Assembly (NCBI GenBank): GCA_913058275.1
Contig: CAJXQP010000002.1
Location: 1-49,054, forward strand
Direction: 5' to 3'
Length of the DNA: 49,054 nt
Origin: an uncultured Gammaproteobacteria bacterium
Lineage (GTDB): Bacteria > Pseudomonadota > Gammaproteobacteria > Pseudomonadales > Pseudohongiellaceae
Under the pieces are notes generated by a model. That model made no database searches and had not been told where the DNA came from. It worked only from the letters and a program-made list of their open reading frames with translations. Of this stretch, positions 21,054 through 32,668 are shown one piece after another. A program made the translations under genes and the position numbers. Numbering within the stretch: position 1 is the stretch's first letter; each line of letters begins with the position of its first letter.

Positions 21054-24000
21054 ATGAAAACCAGCGAATCAGAAACACTTCTACGCAGCCTACTCCAACA
21101 GCGCATTTTGGTGCTCGATGGCGCTATGGGGACCATGATTCAGTCACGCAAACTGACAGACGCAGAATTTCGCAGCGACCGCTTTGCAGACTTTCCCCAT
21201 GAGCTGGCCGGCAACAACGACCTGCTCAGCCTGACCCAGCCCGAAGTGATCAAGCAGATCCACCTAGCCTACCTGCTGGCAGGCGCAGATATAGTTGAAA
21301 CGAATACCTTCAATTCGACACGCAGCTCACAATCCGACTATCATCTGGAGGACCTGGCCTATGAGCTCAATCTCGAAGCCGCCAAGCTCGCTAGAGCCGC
21401 ATGTGATGAGATAACAGCGAAGACCCCAGAGCGACCTCGATTCGTAGCCGGCGTGTTAGGACCAACAAGTAAGACCGCATCGCTCTCGCCCAAGGTCAGC
21501 GATCCTGGTTTTAGAAACATAAGCTTCGATGAGCTAGTCGCTGATTACAGTAACTCCACTAATGCGCTTATCGAAGGGGGCGCGGATATCATCATGATCG
21601 AGACAGCGTTCGATACGCTGAATGCGAAGGCTGCAATTTTTGCTATCAGCGAATGCTTCGAGACCCAAGGCCTGACTCTACCCATAATGATATCCGGCAC
21701 GATTACCGATGCCAGCGGCCGTACACTTTCCGGCCAGACCGTCGCCGCATTCTGCAACTCAGTGGCCCATGCCCGCCCTCTTTCTATTGGCTTCAACTGC
21801 GCCTTGGGGGCGGAACAACTGCGCCCTCACATCGAGGAGACCGCCGCACTCGTCAATTGCTTTGTTGCCACACACCCAAACGCTGGCCTTCCAAATGAAT
21901 TTGGTGAATACGATCAGTCTCCTAGCGAGATGGCCGCAATCATTACTGACTTTGCCGAAAGAGGCTTCGTAAACGTAGTCGGCGGCTGCTGTGGCACCTC
22001 CCCAGATCACATCGAGGCAATCTGCAAGGCAGTCGAAGGAATTCCTCCTCGCACGATTCCTGAGCTTAAGCCTGCATGCCGCCTTGCCGGTTTAGAGGCC
22101 TTCAATATAGATTCCGCATCTCTGTTCGTTAACGTGGGCGAGCGCACCAACATAACCGGCTCGGCAAAATTCTCCCGACTGATTATCGATGAAAACTACG
22201 ACGAAGCACTCGAGGTCGCCCTGCAACAGGTCGAGTCTGGCGCGCAGATCATCGATATCAACATGGACGAAGGCATGCTTGATTCCGAAATGGCGATGAA
22301 GAAATTTCTGAAGCTCGTTGCCTCAGAGCCTGATATCTGTCGCGTGCCGATAATGATTGACTCATCCAAGTGGGAGATCATCGAGACTGGACTTAAATGT
22401 GTTCAGGGTAAGTCCATCGTAAACTCGATCAGCCTGAAAGAAGGCGAGGAAGACTTTCTCGAGAAGGCTAAGCTCTGCTTGAAATATGGTGCAGCCGTTA
22501 TTGTTATGGCGTTCGACGAAAAAGGTCAGGCAGACTCGCTGGAAAAGAAGAATGCAATCTGCAAGCGCAGCTACGACCTACTAACACAGAAGTTAGATTT
22601 CCCCGCCGAAGACATTATATTCGACCCTAATATCTTCGCCGTGGCGACGGGCATCGAAGAGCATAACAACTATGCTGTGGACTTTATCGAATCTTGCCGC
22701 TATATCAAGAAAAACCTGCCTGGCGCATTGATTTCTGGTGGCGTGAGTAATGTCTCGTTCTCATTTAGAGGCAATAATACCGTCCGCGAAGCAATTCACT
22801 CCGTCTTTCTCTATCACGCGATAAAGGCCGGCCTCACAATGGGCATCGTCAATGCTGGGCAGCTAACCGTCTATGATGATATCCCGGCCGACCTAAAAAA
22901 AGCAGTAGAAGACGTCATCCTCAATAAGCATGACAACGGTACCGAAAACCTGATGGAGGTGGCAGTAAACTACTCCGGAGGTTCACAAAAGAAAACCGCA
23001 GCAGATATTGCGTGGCGCGACGCCGATGTTGAAAAACGCCTAGCCTATGCTCTCGTAAAAGGCATTACAAAATTCATAGAGGAAGACACCGAAGAAGCCA
23101 GACAGAAAGCTGACAAGCCCATAGAGGTTATTGAAGGGCCTCTAATGAAAGGCATGGACGAGGTCGGCGATCTTTTCGGTAGCGGCAAGATGTTTCTACC
23201 GCAGGTCGTTAAGAGCGCTCGGGTAATGAAGCAAGCTGTAGCCTATTTACTGCCCTATATCGAGGCGGAAAAAGGCGGCGTAATACAGAGCAAGGGCAAG
23301 ATATTAATGGCCACTGTGAAAGGAGACGTACACGACATCGGCAAAAATATTGTCGGAGTCGTGCTCGGCTGTAACAACTACGATGTGATCGATCTAGGAG
23401 TCATGGTCCCCTGCGAGAAAATTCTTCAGGTCGCAAGGGATGAGAACGTCGATGTGATTGGTCTCAGCGGGCTGATAACTCCATCGCTGGACGAGATGAT
23501 TCATGTCGCTGGCGAGATGCAGCGACTCGATTTTAATATTCCTTTATTGATAGGCGGCGCAACAACATCCAAGGCGCATACCGCGGTCAAGATTGAACAG
23601 CATTATAATAACGACAGCACGATCTATGTACCTGACGCCTCTAGAAGCGTGTCCGTTGTTAGCACCCTACTCAATAACAAAAACAAGCCCGGGTATGCGA
23701 GCAAAATTCGCAGCGAATACGAAGTCATTCGAGAGCGAGTGGCAAATAGATCAACCAAGCTAAAATTACTTCCCTATAAGAAGGCAAATGCCAATCCGTT
23801 CACTACTGACTGGAGTAATTATACAGCGGCTAAGCCTGCCTTCTTAGGCACAAAGGTATTCACTGACTATGCCCTTGAGGATCTCCTCGACTATATAGAC
23901 TGGACACCATTCTTTATTACTTGGAGTCTCGCAGGAAAATACCCAGCTATCCTGAATGATCAAAAAGTTGGTGAGGCTGCCACCGACCTGTTCACCGACG

Positions 24001-24743
24001 CAAAGGCGCTCTTGAAGAAGATCGTTGACGAGAAACTACTGACAGCAAAGGCTGTGATAGGGTTCTGGCCGGCCAATAAGATAGAGGACAACGACGTTCA
24101 GCTCTATGCCACGGATGAGTCCGGCGCCGTGCTTAATAAACTGCATTTCCTCAGGCAACAGATACCCAAAGAAGTCGAGTTACCCAACCTCTGCTTGGCT
24201 GATTTCATTGCTCCTCAATCAGCAAGAAATGGCACAGATTACATAGGCGGATTCGCCGTTACCACGGGCATTGGTGCCGATGAGCTCGCTGCCAAGTACT
24301 CGGCACAGAATGACGACTACACCGCGATTATGGTGAAGGCGCTCGCCGATCGTCTGGCCGAAGCCTTTGCTGAGCACATGCATGAGCGCGTACGGAAAGA
24401 ATTTTGGGGCTTTGATCCTGCTGAAAAATTGTCAGCGACTGAGCTGATCGGCGAAAAATACCGTGGAATTCGTCCGGCACCTGGCTACCCAGCTTGCCCC
24501 GATCACTCGGGAAAAGAGACTCTCTTTTCTCTCCTGAATGCTGAGGAGGAAACACAGATCGAGCTGACCGAAAGTTTTGCCATGAGCCCTGCCGCAAGCG
24601 TTAGTGGCTTCTACTTTGGACATCCAGAATCAAAGTATTTCTCTGTAGGTAAGATTACTCAGGAACAGGTGGATGATCTGGCCAATAGAAATGGCAAACC
24701 GACAGCAGAAATGACAAAATTACTCACTCCGAATTTGGAATGA
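21054..24743 (+). CDS. metH: Cobalamin-dependent methionine synthase (start moved to the internal ATG at 21054)
   Basis: [29 protein letters not shown], cobalamin-binding [13 protein letters not shown], activation domain [13 protein letters not shown]. Confidence 0.97.
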   Translation: MKTSESETLLRSLLQQRILVLDGAMGTMIQSRKLTDAEFRSDRFADFPHELAGNNDLLSLTQPEVIKQIHLAYLLAGADIVETNTFNSTRSSQSDYHLEDLAYELNLEAAKLARAACDEITAKTPERPRFVAGVLGPTSKTASLSPKVSDPGFRNISFDELVADYSNSTNALIEGGADIIMIETAFDTLNAKAAIFAISECFETQGLTLPIMISGTITDASGRTLSGQTVAAFCNSVAHARPLSIGFNCALGAEQLRPHIEETAALVNCFVATHPNAGLPNEFGEYDQSPSEMAAIITDFAERGFVNVVGGCCGTSPDHIEAICKAVEGIPPRTIPELKPACRLAGLEAFNIDSASLFVNVGERTNITGSAKFSRLIIDENYDEALEVALQQVESGAQIIDINMDEGMLDSEMAMKKFLKLVASEPDICRVPIMIDSSKWEIIETGLKCVQGKSIVNSISLKEGEEDFLEKAKLCLKYGAAVIVMAFDEKGQADSLEKKNAICKRSYDLLTQKLDFPAEDIIFDPNIFAVATGIEEHNNYAVDFIESCRYIKKNLPGALISGGVSNVSFSFRGNNTVREAIHSVFLYHAIKAGLTMGIVNAGQLTVYDDIPADLKKAVEDVILNKHDNGTENLMEVAVNYSGGSQKKTAADIAWRDADVEKRLAYALVKGITKFIEEDTEEARQKADKPIEVIEGPLMKGMDEVGDLFGSGKMFLPQVVKSARVMKQAVAYLLPYIEAEKGGVIQSKGKILMATVKGDVHDIGKNIVGVVLGCNNYDVIDLGVMVPCEKILQVARDENVDVIGLSGLITPSLDEMIHVAGEMQRLDFNIPLLIGGATTSKAHTAVKIEQHYNNDSTIYVPDASRSVSVVSTLLNNKNKPGYASKIRSEYEVIRERVANRSTKLKLLPYKKANANPFTTDWSNYTAAKPAFLGTKVFTDYALEDLLDYIDWTPFFITWSLAGKYPAILNDQKVGEAATDLFTDAKALLKKIVDEKLLTAKAVIGFWPANKIEDNDVQLYATDESGAVLNKLHFLRQQIPKEVELPNLCLADFIAPQSARNGTDYIGGFAVTTGIGADELAAKYSAQNDDYTAIMVKALADRLAEAFAEHMHERVRKEFWGFDPAEKLSATELIGEKYRGIRPAPGYPACPDHSGKETLFSLLNAEEETQIELTESFAMSPAASVSGFYFGHPESKYFSVGKITQEQVDDLANRNGKPTAEMTKLLTPNLE

Positions 24744-24819
24744 GACCTGCATAAGACTCACAGTTAGAAGTCATTCTAACCAACAATGAGATAGCAGTTA
24801 ACAGAGAGTATTGAGCAAC

Positions 24820-26478
24820 ATGTACAGATACGACGGGTATGACCATCAGATGTTAGCGGATCGAGTCGCGCAATTTCGCGATCAGACCAATCGCTACATT
24901 GATGGCAAGCTAAGTGAAACTGAGTTCCTACCCCTACGCCTCCAGAATGGACTCTACGTACAACGCCTTGCACCGATGCTGCGCATCGCTGTACCCTACG
25001 GCATGCTGTCCTCAACACAGCTGCGCAAGCTTGCCTACATAGCCAATCACTACGACAAGGGTTATGCACATTTCACTACTCGCCAGAATATTCAATATAA
25101 TTGGCCAGCTTTAGCCGATGTCCCAGATTTGCTCGCCGATCTCGCAGACGTAGAAATGCATGCCATACAAACTAGTGGCAACTGTATTCGCAACACCACA
25201 ACCGATCAATTTGCAGGCGCAGCACCAGATGAACTAGAAGATAGCAGAGCGTATTGCGAGATCATCCGTCAGTGGTCGAGCTTCCACCCTGAATTTGGCT
25301 ATCTACCACGAAAATTTAAGATTGCCGTCTGCGGTACTCTCGACGATCAGGCAGCTACTCAAGTTCATGATATCGGCATCTATATTGTCAAAGGAGAAAG
25401 TGACGAAATAGGCTTTCGCATTCTCGTGGGTGGCGGCCTCGGTCGTACGCCAGTTATAGGCAAAGAAATATTTAATTTCGTTGAGAAGAAACATCTTCTA
25501 ACGGCGCTCGAGGCGATACTTCGTGTCTATAACCGCGAGGGGCGCCGCGACAATAAGTACAAAGCGAGGATCAAAATACTCGTAAAGGAAACTGGTGTCG
25601 AAGAGTTCAAGAACAAAGTAGTAGAGGAATGGGCGCTCATTAAAAATTCCTCGCTTACGCTTACAGACGAAGAAATTGATCGCTGCCAGAAGTTTTTCGA
25701 TGCTCCGGATTATCAAGAATTGAGCAATAATCCGCCACAACTAACTGATAAATTACAGAGTAATATACTGTTCGCGGCCTGGCACTCTCAAAATGTAAAA
25801 CCACACAAGGTCAGAGGCTACTCTATAGTGACTGTTTGTTTTAAAGAGACAGGTGTCGCTCCTGGGGACATCACAGACCGCCAGCTAGAACAAATAGCCA
25901 ACTTATCTGACCAGTATAGCTTCGGCGAAATACGAATTAGCCACAAGCAGAATATCGTCATGGCTGACGTCCGTCAGGACCAACTCTTTGAGCTGTGGAA
26001 AGCGTTAGAATCTGGAGCAATGGCGAGCCATAATCTTGGCCTACTAACTGACGTTATCTGCTGCCCTGGCGGAGACTTCTGCGCACTAGCCAATGCGAAA
26101 TCCATTCCTATAGCCGAATCGATTCAGCGAAAGTTTAATGACCATGATGAACTCACGAATATTGGCGAGATGAACCTAAATATTTCCGGATGCATGAATG
26201 CTTGCGGGCATCACCACGTCGGCAATATCGGCATTCTCGGTGTCGACAAAAAGGGCGAGGAATATTACCAAGTTTCCTTAGGGGGCTCATCGAAGAACAA
26301 CGCTAGTCTCGGTAAAATAATAGGCCCCTCTTTCGCACAAGAAGAAATACCCGATGTGGTCGAAACTATCGTGGGCGTGTACAAAGAGAAGCGCAATGGC
26401 GACGAAAAATTCATCGAAACCTACAACCGAATCGGAATAGATCCATTCAAGGAGAAAGTCTATGCCAAAGCTGATTAA
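24820..26478 (+). CDS. cysI: Nitrite/sulfite reductase hemoprotein (sulfite reductase beta-like); the listed ORF begins with TTG at 24811
   Basis: Siroheme/4Fe-4S cysteines CCPGGDFC and NISGCMNACGHHHVGNIG. Confidence 0.88.
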   Translation: MYRYDGYDHQMLADRVAQFRDQTNRYIDGKLSETEFLPLRLQNGLYVQRLAPMLRIAVPYGMLSSTQLRKLAYIANHYDKGYAHFTTRQNIQYNWPALADVPDLLADLADVEMHAIQTSGNCIRNTTTDQFAGAAPDELEDSRAYCEIIRQWSSFHPEFGYLPRKFKIAVCGTLDDQAATQVHDIGIYIVKGESDEIGFRILVGGGLGRTPVIGKEIFNFVEKKHLLTALEAILRVYNREGRRDNKYKARIKILVKETGVEEFKNKVVEEWALIKNSSLTLTDEEIDRCQKFFDAPDYQELSNNPPQLTDKLQSNILFAAWHSQNVKPHKVRGYSIVTVCFKETGVAPGDITDRQLEQIANLSDQYSFGEIRISHKQNIVMADVRQDQLFELWKALESGAMASHNLGLLTDVICCPGGDFCALANAKSIPIAESIQRKFNDHDELTNIGEMNLNISGCMNACGHHHVGNIGILGVDKKGEEYYQVSLGGSSKNNASLGKIIGPSFAQEEIPDVVETIVGVYKEKRNGDEKFIETYNRIGIDPFKEKVYAKAD

Positions 26479-26962
26479 TAAAAACGCCGTAATAGACAAC
26501 CGTTGGACGGTAATGAAAGCATCTACCGGGCCGGAAATTTTACAAGTTGTACCCGGCAAGAACTTCATCGCGCCTCTGCAGTTCTGGAAGCTTTACCAAG
26601 AAGAGCTGAATGAATACGACGGCAACATTGCAGTGTGGTTAAACTCTGATGAAAACCCTGCACAGATCACTGGAGAGTTACACTCTCTCCCGCTGATCGC
26701 GCTCAATTTCCCAGTGTTTACAGACGGACGCTCCTATACCAACGCACGGGAAATAAGGCAAAAATATGCCTACACCGGAGAGATCCGAGCTATAGGCGAT
26801 GTGCTGCGCGATCAGCTTTACTACATGGCGCAATGCGGCTTTGACAGTTTCGATATTCGTCACGATCAAGAAGTAGATCTTTGCCTTGATGCGTTTAAAG
26901 ACTTCGAGACTTGCTATCAGTCCACTATCACGGAACCCACTCCCTTGTTCAGGCGACGCTAA
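26462..26962 (+). CDS. DUF934 domain-containing protein
   Basis: 166 aa; FPVFTDGRSYTNAREIRQKYAYTGEIRAIGDVLRDQLYYMAQCGFDSF; overlaps the sulfite reductase gene. Confidence 0.9.
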   Translation: MPKLINKNAVIDNRWTVMKASTGPEILQVVPGKNFIAPLQFWKLYQEELNEYDGNIAVWLNSDENPAQITGELHSLPLIALNFPVFTDGRSYTNAREIRQKYAYTGEIRAIGDVLRDQLYYMAQCGFDSFDIRHDQEVDLCLDAFKDFETCYQSTITEPTPLFRRR

Positions 26963-27001
26963 CTCGCTATAGTCTAGAACTATTAGCAAGACAGCTGCAC
27001 T

Positions 27002-28161
27002 ATGGAACCTGACTCCCTACTCTTTTCCTTCTTCCTCATTTTCACCGGTGCGGCGGTGCTCTCAACGATTGCCCTGTTCTTTCGTCAACCTCTACTCGTA
27101 CGTATATCTGCGTGGGCGCCCTGCTTGGCCCTTACGGCCTAGCCTATATATCAGATGCTAGCCTGCTGACCGACATCGCCGAATTCGGCATTATCTTCTT
27201 ACTGTTTTTACTCGGCTTAGATATGCAGCCGAAAAAACTTTTATCTACCTTACGCAAAACTTTCCTAGTCACACTCGCAAGCTCTGTTGTGTTCGTTCTT
27301 CTTGGATATTCTACGGGCCTTCTATTTGGTTTTAGCCAAACGGAGAGCCTCGTTATCGGGTTTAGTTTAATCTTCTCGAGCACCATTATTGGCATCAAGC
27401 TATTGCCCACAACCGTTCTACATCAAAAGCACATGGGAGAATTAATGGTTGGTATATTGCTACTCCAAGATTTCATCGCTATTTTCCTAATCACCTTCCT
27501 AGACGCCGGAAACCTACAACAGTCCACAGCATTAAGAGTCTTAATTGCCTTTCCAGTGCTGTTGGTATTCGCCTATTTCACTACACAGTATGTCCTGATA
27601 CGACTGATCGCTCGGTTCGATCATTTTAAGGAATATATTTTCCTGCTAGCCATTGGTTGGTGCCTAGGCTTATCAGAACTTGGAGTTGCGCTAGGGCTCT
27701 CAGCTGAGATTGGTGCGTTTGTGGCAGGTGTGGCTTTGGCAACGAGTCCAATCTCACTTTATATAGCAGACAGACTAAAACCACTTCGCGATTTTTTCTT
27801 AATACTGTTCTTCTTTACACTGGGCGCGCAGTTTAATCTTTTGCTACTGCCCGACATCTTTGTCGCCTGTGTGGTATTGGCATTAGCTGTCCTTACAATA
27901 AAGCCTATCGTATTTCGATATTTATTAAAGAGATTCAGCGAGAAAAACAGGCTAGCCTGGGATGCCGGCCTGAGGTTAGGGCAGATTAGTGAATTTTCCC
28001 TACTAATAGCCTTCGTAGCAACGCAGTCTGGAGTGATAGGTGAGATCGCCTCCCTCACTATTCAAGGTGCGGCGATCCTGACTTTCCTAGTTTCTTCTTA
28101 TATTGTAGTGCTGTTCTGCCCAACGCCTATCGCAATCAACCCGAAACTGCGCAGTGACTAG
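27002..28161 (+). pseudogene. Cation:proton antiporter (CPA2/KefB-like), frame-disrupted near 27100 (or sequencing error)
   Basis: Frame 1 ATG at 27002 encodes MEPDSLLFSFFLIFTGAAVLSTIALFFRQPLLV then shifts; the ORF 27112-28161 continues VGALLGPYGLAYISDASLLTDIAEFGIIFLLFLLGLDM. Confidence 0.8.
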
Positions 28162-28179
28162 TCATTCAGTCTGAGATAA

Positions 28180-29175
28180 TCAGCTATTGAGATCGAGCAC
28201 GAAGCGCCCGTTTGCACCACCTTTTAACACCTGCGCCAGGCTCGCATCGAGCTCAGCGAATCCAATATCAGTACAAATGTCCTCTAGCTCATCTAGCTTC
28301 CATTCTGCTCCCAGCTTATTCCACAGGCGCCGTTTAGTTCCGATTGGTAGTTGCACCGAATCGACCCCTAAAAGATTTACGCCACGTAAAATAAACGGAA
28401 GAACTGTAGTAGAAAAACTAGGAGACTGCACCAAGCCACAGGCGGCTACACTGCCACCATAACGCAGCGATTTGATTACGTTACTGAGTGTATCCCCGCC
28501 AACCACATCCACCGCAGCGGCCCAATCTTCTTTTAGCATAGGACGAGTGTTTTCTTCTCCAAGCACGTTGCGGTCAACAACTTCAGACGCACCCAGTTTT
28601 AAAAGCCTATCGTGAGCCTCAGCCTTACCCGTGCTCGCAGCCACTTCAAAGCCAAGCTTGCTCAGTAGAGCAACCGCAATCATGCCAACACCACCACTCG
28701 CGCCAGTTACCAACACCTTGCCCTGCTTTGGCTCGGCACCATTGAGTAGGAGCTTCTCAACACACAGTGCGGCAGTAAAGCCCGCAGTACCTAGAATCAT
28801 ACTTTCTTTTTGACTTAGCCCAGATGGCAGCTTGACGACCCATTCAGACGGCACACGAATCATTTGCCCAAAGCCGCCGCTAGTGTTCATGCCAAGGTCA
28901 TAACCGATGACCAGCACCTCGTCGCCGGCATTCAGACCAGCATCAGTGCTGCTAACGACTGTTCCCGCTGCATCTATACCCGGCGTGTGCGGGTATTGCC
29001 GTGTAACAGCTTTATTGCCGCTAAACGACATGGCGTCTTTGAAGTTAAGCGAGGAATAATTAACCTGAATAAGAGTGTCGCCATCGGGCAACTCATCAAT
29101 ATTGCGATCAACTACGACCGCGCTGTATTTTCCTTCGCTATCTTCTGAAACCTGCAATGCTTTGAATTCTTGCAA
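28180..29175 (-). CDS. acuI: YhdH/YhfP family quinone oxidoreductase (AcuI-like acrylyl-CoA reductase, MDR superfamily)
   Basis: 331 aa; VNYSSLNFKDAMSFSGN, HTPGIDAAGTV, VTGASGGVGMIAVALLSKLG. Confidence 0.88.
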   Translation of the reverse strand: MQEFKALQVSEDSEGKYSAVVVDRNIDELPDGDTLIQVNYSSLNFKDAMSFSGNKAVTRQYPHTPGIDAAGTVVSSTDAGLNAGDEVLVIGYDLGMNTSGGFGQMIRVPSEWVVKLPSGLSQKESMILGTAGFTAALCVEKLLLNGAEPKQGKVLVTGASGGVGMIAVALLSKLGFEVAASTGKAEAHDRLLKLGASEVVDRNVLGEENTRPMLKEDWAAAVDVVGGDTLSNVIKSLRYGGSVAACGLVQSPSFSTTVLPFILRGVNLLGVDSVQLPIGTKRRLWNKLGAEWKLDELEDICTDIGFAELDASLAQVLKGGANGRFVLDLNS

Positions 29176-29246
29176 TTATCTATCCGCCTTAGTTGATGAT
29201 TTATTCGCCAAGGCATCAAGCCCTGTTCGCTTTTCTCGAGTTATTG

Positions 29247-30338
29247 TTACTGAAACGTAGTAGTCGTCGATTTTCCTATCCAGTTAGAGAGCAGTTTTTC
29301 CACTGTACCCTGTAATGCACCACCAATCTTATCTTGTAAAGATTTAGGTAGCTCGTACTCGACTTCGTAGACATCTGCTTCTTCGCAGGCACTTACGATG
29401 CAGTCGTCACTGGTTTTTATCTCGTCGACCATATAACGCTCTTTAGCCTGAGTACCGACCCATGTTTCGCCAGTAGCGATTTTGTCGATCTCTACACTGG
29501 GTCGATGCTCTTTGATCCAGGCCTTAAAAATGTCGTGCATTGTTTCTACTTCTTCCTGAACCTTGTCGCGACCTTTCTGAGTAATTTCTCCAAACTGGGT
29601 TAGTGTTCTCTTAAATTCACCGGCACTAATAATTTCGTAGTCGACTTCGTTCTTCTTCAGCACACGATGAAAGTTTGGCAACTGAACCAACACGCCTATT
29701 GAGCCAATAATTGCAAAGGGTGCGGATATCAAGCGGTCGGCTAAGCAAGCCATCATATAGCCGCCGCTAGCTGCAACTTTGTCTACACAGATAGTAAGAG
29801 GTATTTGCTTGCTCTTAATACGCAGCAGTTGCGAGGATGCAAGTCCATACGCATGAACCATGCCTCCCGGGCTTTCTAGGCGCAATAAAACCTCATCGAG
29901 AGGTTCCGCCAGCGTCAATATGGCTGTAATTTCCTCGCGTAGAGATGCCACTTCATCTGCAGAAATATTTCCGGTGAAGTTGATTACATACACGCGCTTC
30001 TTTCTTTGCTCTGACTCGCCCGCCTGTGTAGCAACATCATCAGCCTTTTTCGCCGCCTCTTTATCTGCTTTAGCCTGCTCCTTGGACTCGAGTTTTGCCT
30101 GCTTCTTCTCGTCTTTGTGAACTTGCTTTAACTGATCTTTGGCGAGCACCGAATGGCGCAAGGTATCCTTCATGTCGTCGAAATGCTCATTGAGATGAGT
30201 AACCTTGATCTGACCTTTCCTACCGGTCTTGCGCTGACGATTTCCGCTAGCAGCAATCACCCCTATCACAATGACAATTGCCACCACGATGGTCACCGCC
30301 TTTGCCAAAAACATGCCGTACTGAATCAAATATTCCAA
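29247..30338 (-). CDS. sohB: Protease SohB (S49 family)
   Basis: 363 aa; LESPGGMVHAYGLASSQL, VDKVAASGGYMMACLADRLISAPFAIIGSIGVL. Confidence 0.94.
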   Translation of the reverse strand: MEYLIQYGMFLAKAVTIVVAIVIVIGVIAASGNRQRKTGRKGQIKVTHLNEHFDDMKDTLRHSVLAKDQLKQVHKDEKKQAKLESKEQAKADKEAAKKADDVATQAGESEQRKKRVYVINFTGNISADEVASLREEITAILTLAEPLDEVLLRLESPGGMVHAYGLASSQLLRIKSKQIPLTICVDKVAASGGYMMACLADRLISAPFAIIGSIGVLVQLPNFHRVLKKNEVDYEIISAGEFKRTLTQFGEITQKGRDKVQEEVETMHDIFKAWIKEHRPSVEIDKIATGETWVGTQAKERYMVDEIKTSDDCIVSACEEADVYEVEYELPKSLQDKIGGALQGTVEKLLSNWIGKSTTTTFQ

Positions 30339-30423
30339 ATGTATTTCTCCTGTGGTGCTCGCTATTTGTGTATTTTGCCTCTATTGCTTAAGGAATTCAA
30401 AAATTACCATCTTCCTAGCAAGC

Positions 30424-31239
30424 CTACCTTTTCCCAACCTCATCAATAAAGGTGCCAATTAGCTTACCAGCAACACTTATCTTCTCAGACGGCACATTAG
30501 GCAATGAATCAATATCGAACCACCGTGCATCTGCGATTTCGGAAGGCTCCGGGACAATCTCTCCGCTATCGTATTCTGCTAGAAACCCCAACATTAACTG
30601 CGACGGAAATGGCCAAGATTGGCTGGAAATATAACGGACATTTTTAACCTGCAGATTTACTTCTTCCTTGACCTCTCTGTGCACTGTCTGTTCAGGCGTC
30701 TCCCCAATCTCGATAAAGCCGGCCAAGCAGCTGTAGAAGTTAGACTTGAAGCGTGAACTTTGAGCAAGAAGCATCTGATCGCCTTTAGTCACCAGCATAA
30801 TCACACATGGGCTAATACGCGGAAAGAAATGTAGCGAACAGTGGTCACAGACTAGGGTTCGCTCGCTCCCATGATGGATCGTCCGAGTGCCGCAGGTGCC
30901 GCAAAATCGGTGGTTCTTATACCAATCGACCAGCTGACTCGCCCTGCCTGCGAGCAGAAACTTCTCCTGATCCGAAAAGAACAAGAGGCTGCGCAGAGAA
31001 TTGAGTTTAGCGTGAAGAGCGACTGATATATCCTGTTGCAGGCTTACAGCAATTACCGCTGTGTCGGCATCTTGTTGCAGCAGGATTAAGTCTGTTGAAT
31101 CATCTAGGTGATCTCTTATCTGCTCAAGGTTCCACAGAACTTCCTCATCACGTACTAAAATCTGCGATGAGTAAAATAATATGAAACTATCGGATTCGCT
31201 TAACAGTTGAGGGCTGAGAAAATGTTCTTCGTGGGACAT
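30424..31239 (-). CDS. nudC: NAD(+) diphosphatase NudC
   Basis: 271 aa; zinc site FCGTCGTRTIHHGSERTLVCDHC; Nudix box GFIEIGETPEQTVHREVKEEV. Confidence 0.94.
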   Translation of the reverse strand: MSHEEHFLSPQLLSESDSFILFYSSQILVRDEEVLWNLEQIRDHLDDSTDLILLQQDADTAVIAVSLQQDISVALHAKLNSLRSLLFFSDQEKFLLAGRASQLVDWYKNHRFCGTCGTRTIHHGSERTLVCDHCSLHFFPRISPCVIMLVTKGDQMLLAQSSRFKSNFYSCLAGFIEIGETPEQTVHREVKEEVNLQVKNVRYISSQSWPFPSQLMLGFLAEYDSGEIVPEPSEIADARWFDIDSLPNVPSEKISVAGKLIGTFIDEVGKR

Positions 31240-31402
31240 GAATGCTCGATAGACAGGTGGCTGGGACTATTTCTGGAGCTACGCTGCTCAGAAAATCGCA
31301 ACAGTTTGTATTTATGGGGTATTCGCAGAGATCTACTGCGAGTTGGCGCAAGATACTATAGTTTCTACGAGTGCTGTTCAAGATGATTCGTGCCGATTAC
31401 GA

Positions 31403-32128
31403 CTAGGCTTGTGTTTCGCCTTCTAAATCCAGCCACAGACATCCTTGCTCGCTGCTTTTAGCTAACTCGTTTAGTCGCTGCCGATGAGCCTCCAGCTCAT
31501 CGCTACCAGCCTTGATCACTGTAATCTTCTCTCTGTGGGCAGTGTTTTTCTTGGCTTTAGCCCTGCGTGTAGATCCTTCTAATGTACCTTCGGCTAGCAG
31601 CAAACTGGATTGCCCGCTGGTCATTACCAGATAGACATCGGCTAAGATTTCCGCGTCCAGTAAGGCTCCGTGAAGTTGTCTCTGCGTATTATCAACGCCG
31701 TAACGCTTACAGAGTGCATCGAGGCTATTACGCTGCCCAGGATGCTTCTCACGAGCGAGCAGCAGACTATCGAGGACGCCGCAGAAACTCGCTATCTTAA
31801 GCGCATCAGTTTTTGTCGCACGCAGCTCGTGGTCTAGAAACCCGATGTCGAATGGCGCATTGTGGATAACCAATTCCGACCCGTCGATGAACTCGAGAAA
31901 CTCAGATTCGACCTGATGGAAACGCGGCTTATCAGCAAGGAAATGTGATGTAAGGCCGTGTACTTCCATGGCCCCTGCATCGATCTCTCGATCAGGGTTG
32001 AGATAGCAGTGAAAATGCTTACCGGTGAGTTTGCGATTATCGATCTCCACGCAGCCTATCTCGATAACTCGATGGCCCTGAGAAGGATCCAAACCAGTTG
32101 TTTCGGTATCAAGTACTACTTGACGCAT
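31403..32128 (-). CDS. dnaQ: DNA polymerase III subunit epsilon
   Basis: 241 aa; LDTETTGLDPSQGHRVIEIG, HNAPFDIGFLDHEL, HGALLDAEILADVYL. Confidence 0.96.
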   Translation of the reverse strand: MRQVVLDTETTGLDPSQGHRVIEIGCVEIDNRKLTGKHFHCYLNPDREIDAGAMEVHGLTSHFLADKPRFHQVESEFLEFIDGSELVIHNAPFDIGFLDHELRATKTDALKIASFCGVLDSLLLAREKHPGQRNSLDALCKRYGVDNTQRQLHGALLDAEILADVYLVMTSGQSSLLLAEGTLEGSTRRAKAKKNTAHREKITVIKAGSDELEAHRQRLNELAKSSEQGCLWLDLEGETQA

Positions 32129-32189
32129 AATATTCTCTTCATGAATCGACTACTTACGTAGCTAGTTATTTTTCATTATCAGGATTGAA

Positions 32190-32627
32190 CTAATTCAACT
32201 CATCTATTCCCTGATTCGCCAACTGATCAGCGATCTCGTTTTCAGCATGACCGCTATGCCCTTTGACCCAAACCCATTCGATTGTATGTCCGCCCACAAG
32301 ACCATCGAGCTCTTTCCAAAGCTCTACATTTAGTACGGGCTTCTTGCTGGCGGTACGCCAATTTCGCTTTTTCCAATTTTCAATCCACTCGGTGATTCCG
32401 GTGAGTACGTATTTGGAGTCTGTGGTAATAACCACGTCGCAAGACTTGGTTAATGCCTGAAGGCCCCTGATCACTGCCGTGAGCTCCATTTTGTTGTTGG
32501 TACTCATGATCTCGCCACCATGCAGAGTTTTCTCCACTCCATCATAGCGCAGCAACACGCCCCATCCGCCTGGCCCAGGATTACCTCGGCAGGCTCCATC
32601 GGTATACATCTCTACTACTTGTGACAT
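32190..32627 (-). CDS. rnhA: Ribonuclease HI
   Basis: 145 aa; [45 protein letters not shown]. Confidence 0.97.
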   Translation of the reverse strand: MSQVVEMYTDGACRGNPGPGGWGVLLRYDGVEKTLHGGEIMSTNNKMELTAVIRGLQALTKSCDVVITTDSKYVLTGITEWIENWKKRNWRTASKKPVLNVELWKELDGLVGGHTIEWVWVKGHSGHAENEIADQLANQGIDELN

Positions 32628-32668
32628 AGGAATATCGGACGCCTTAATAGTTTACTACTGTTATGCTT

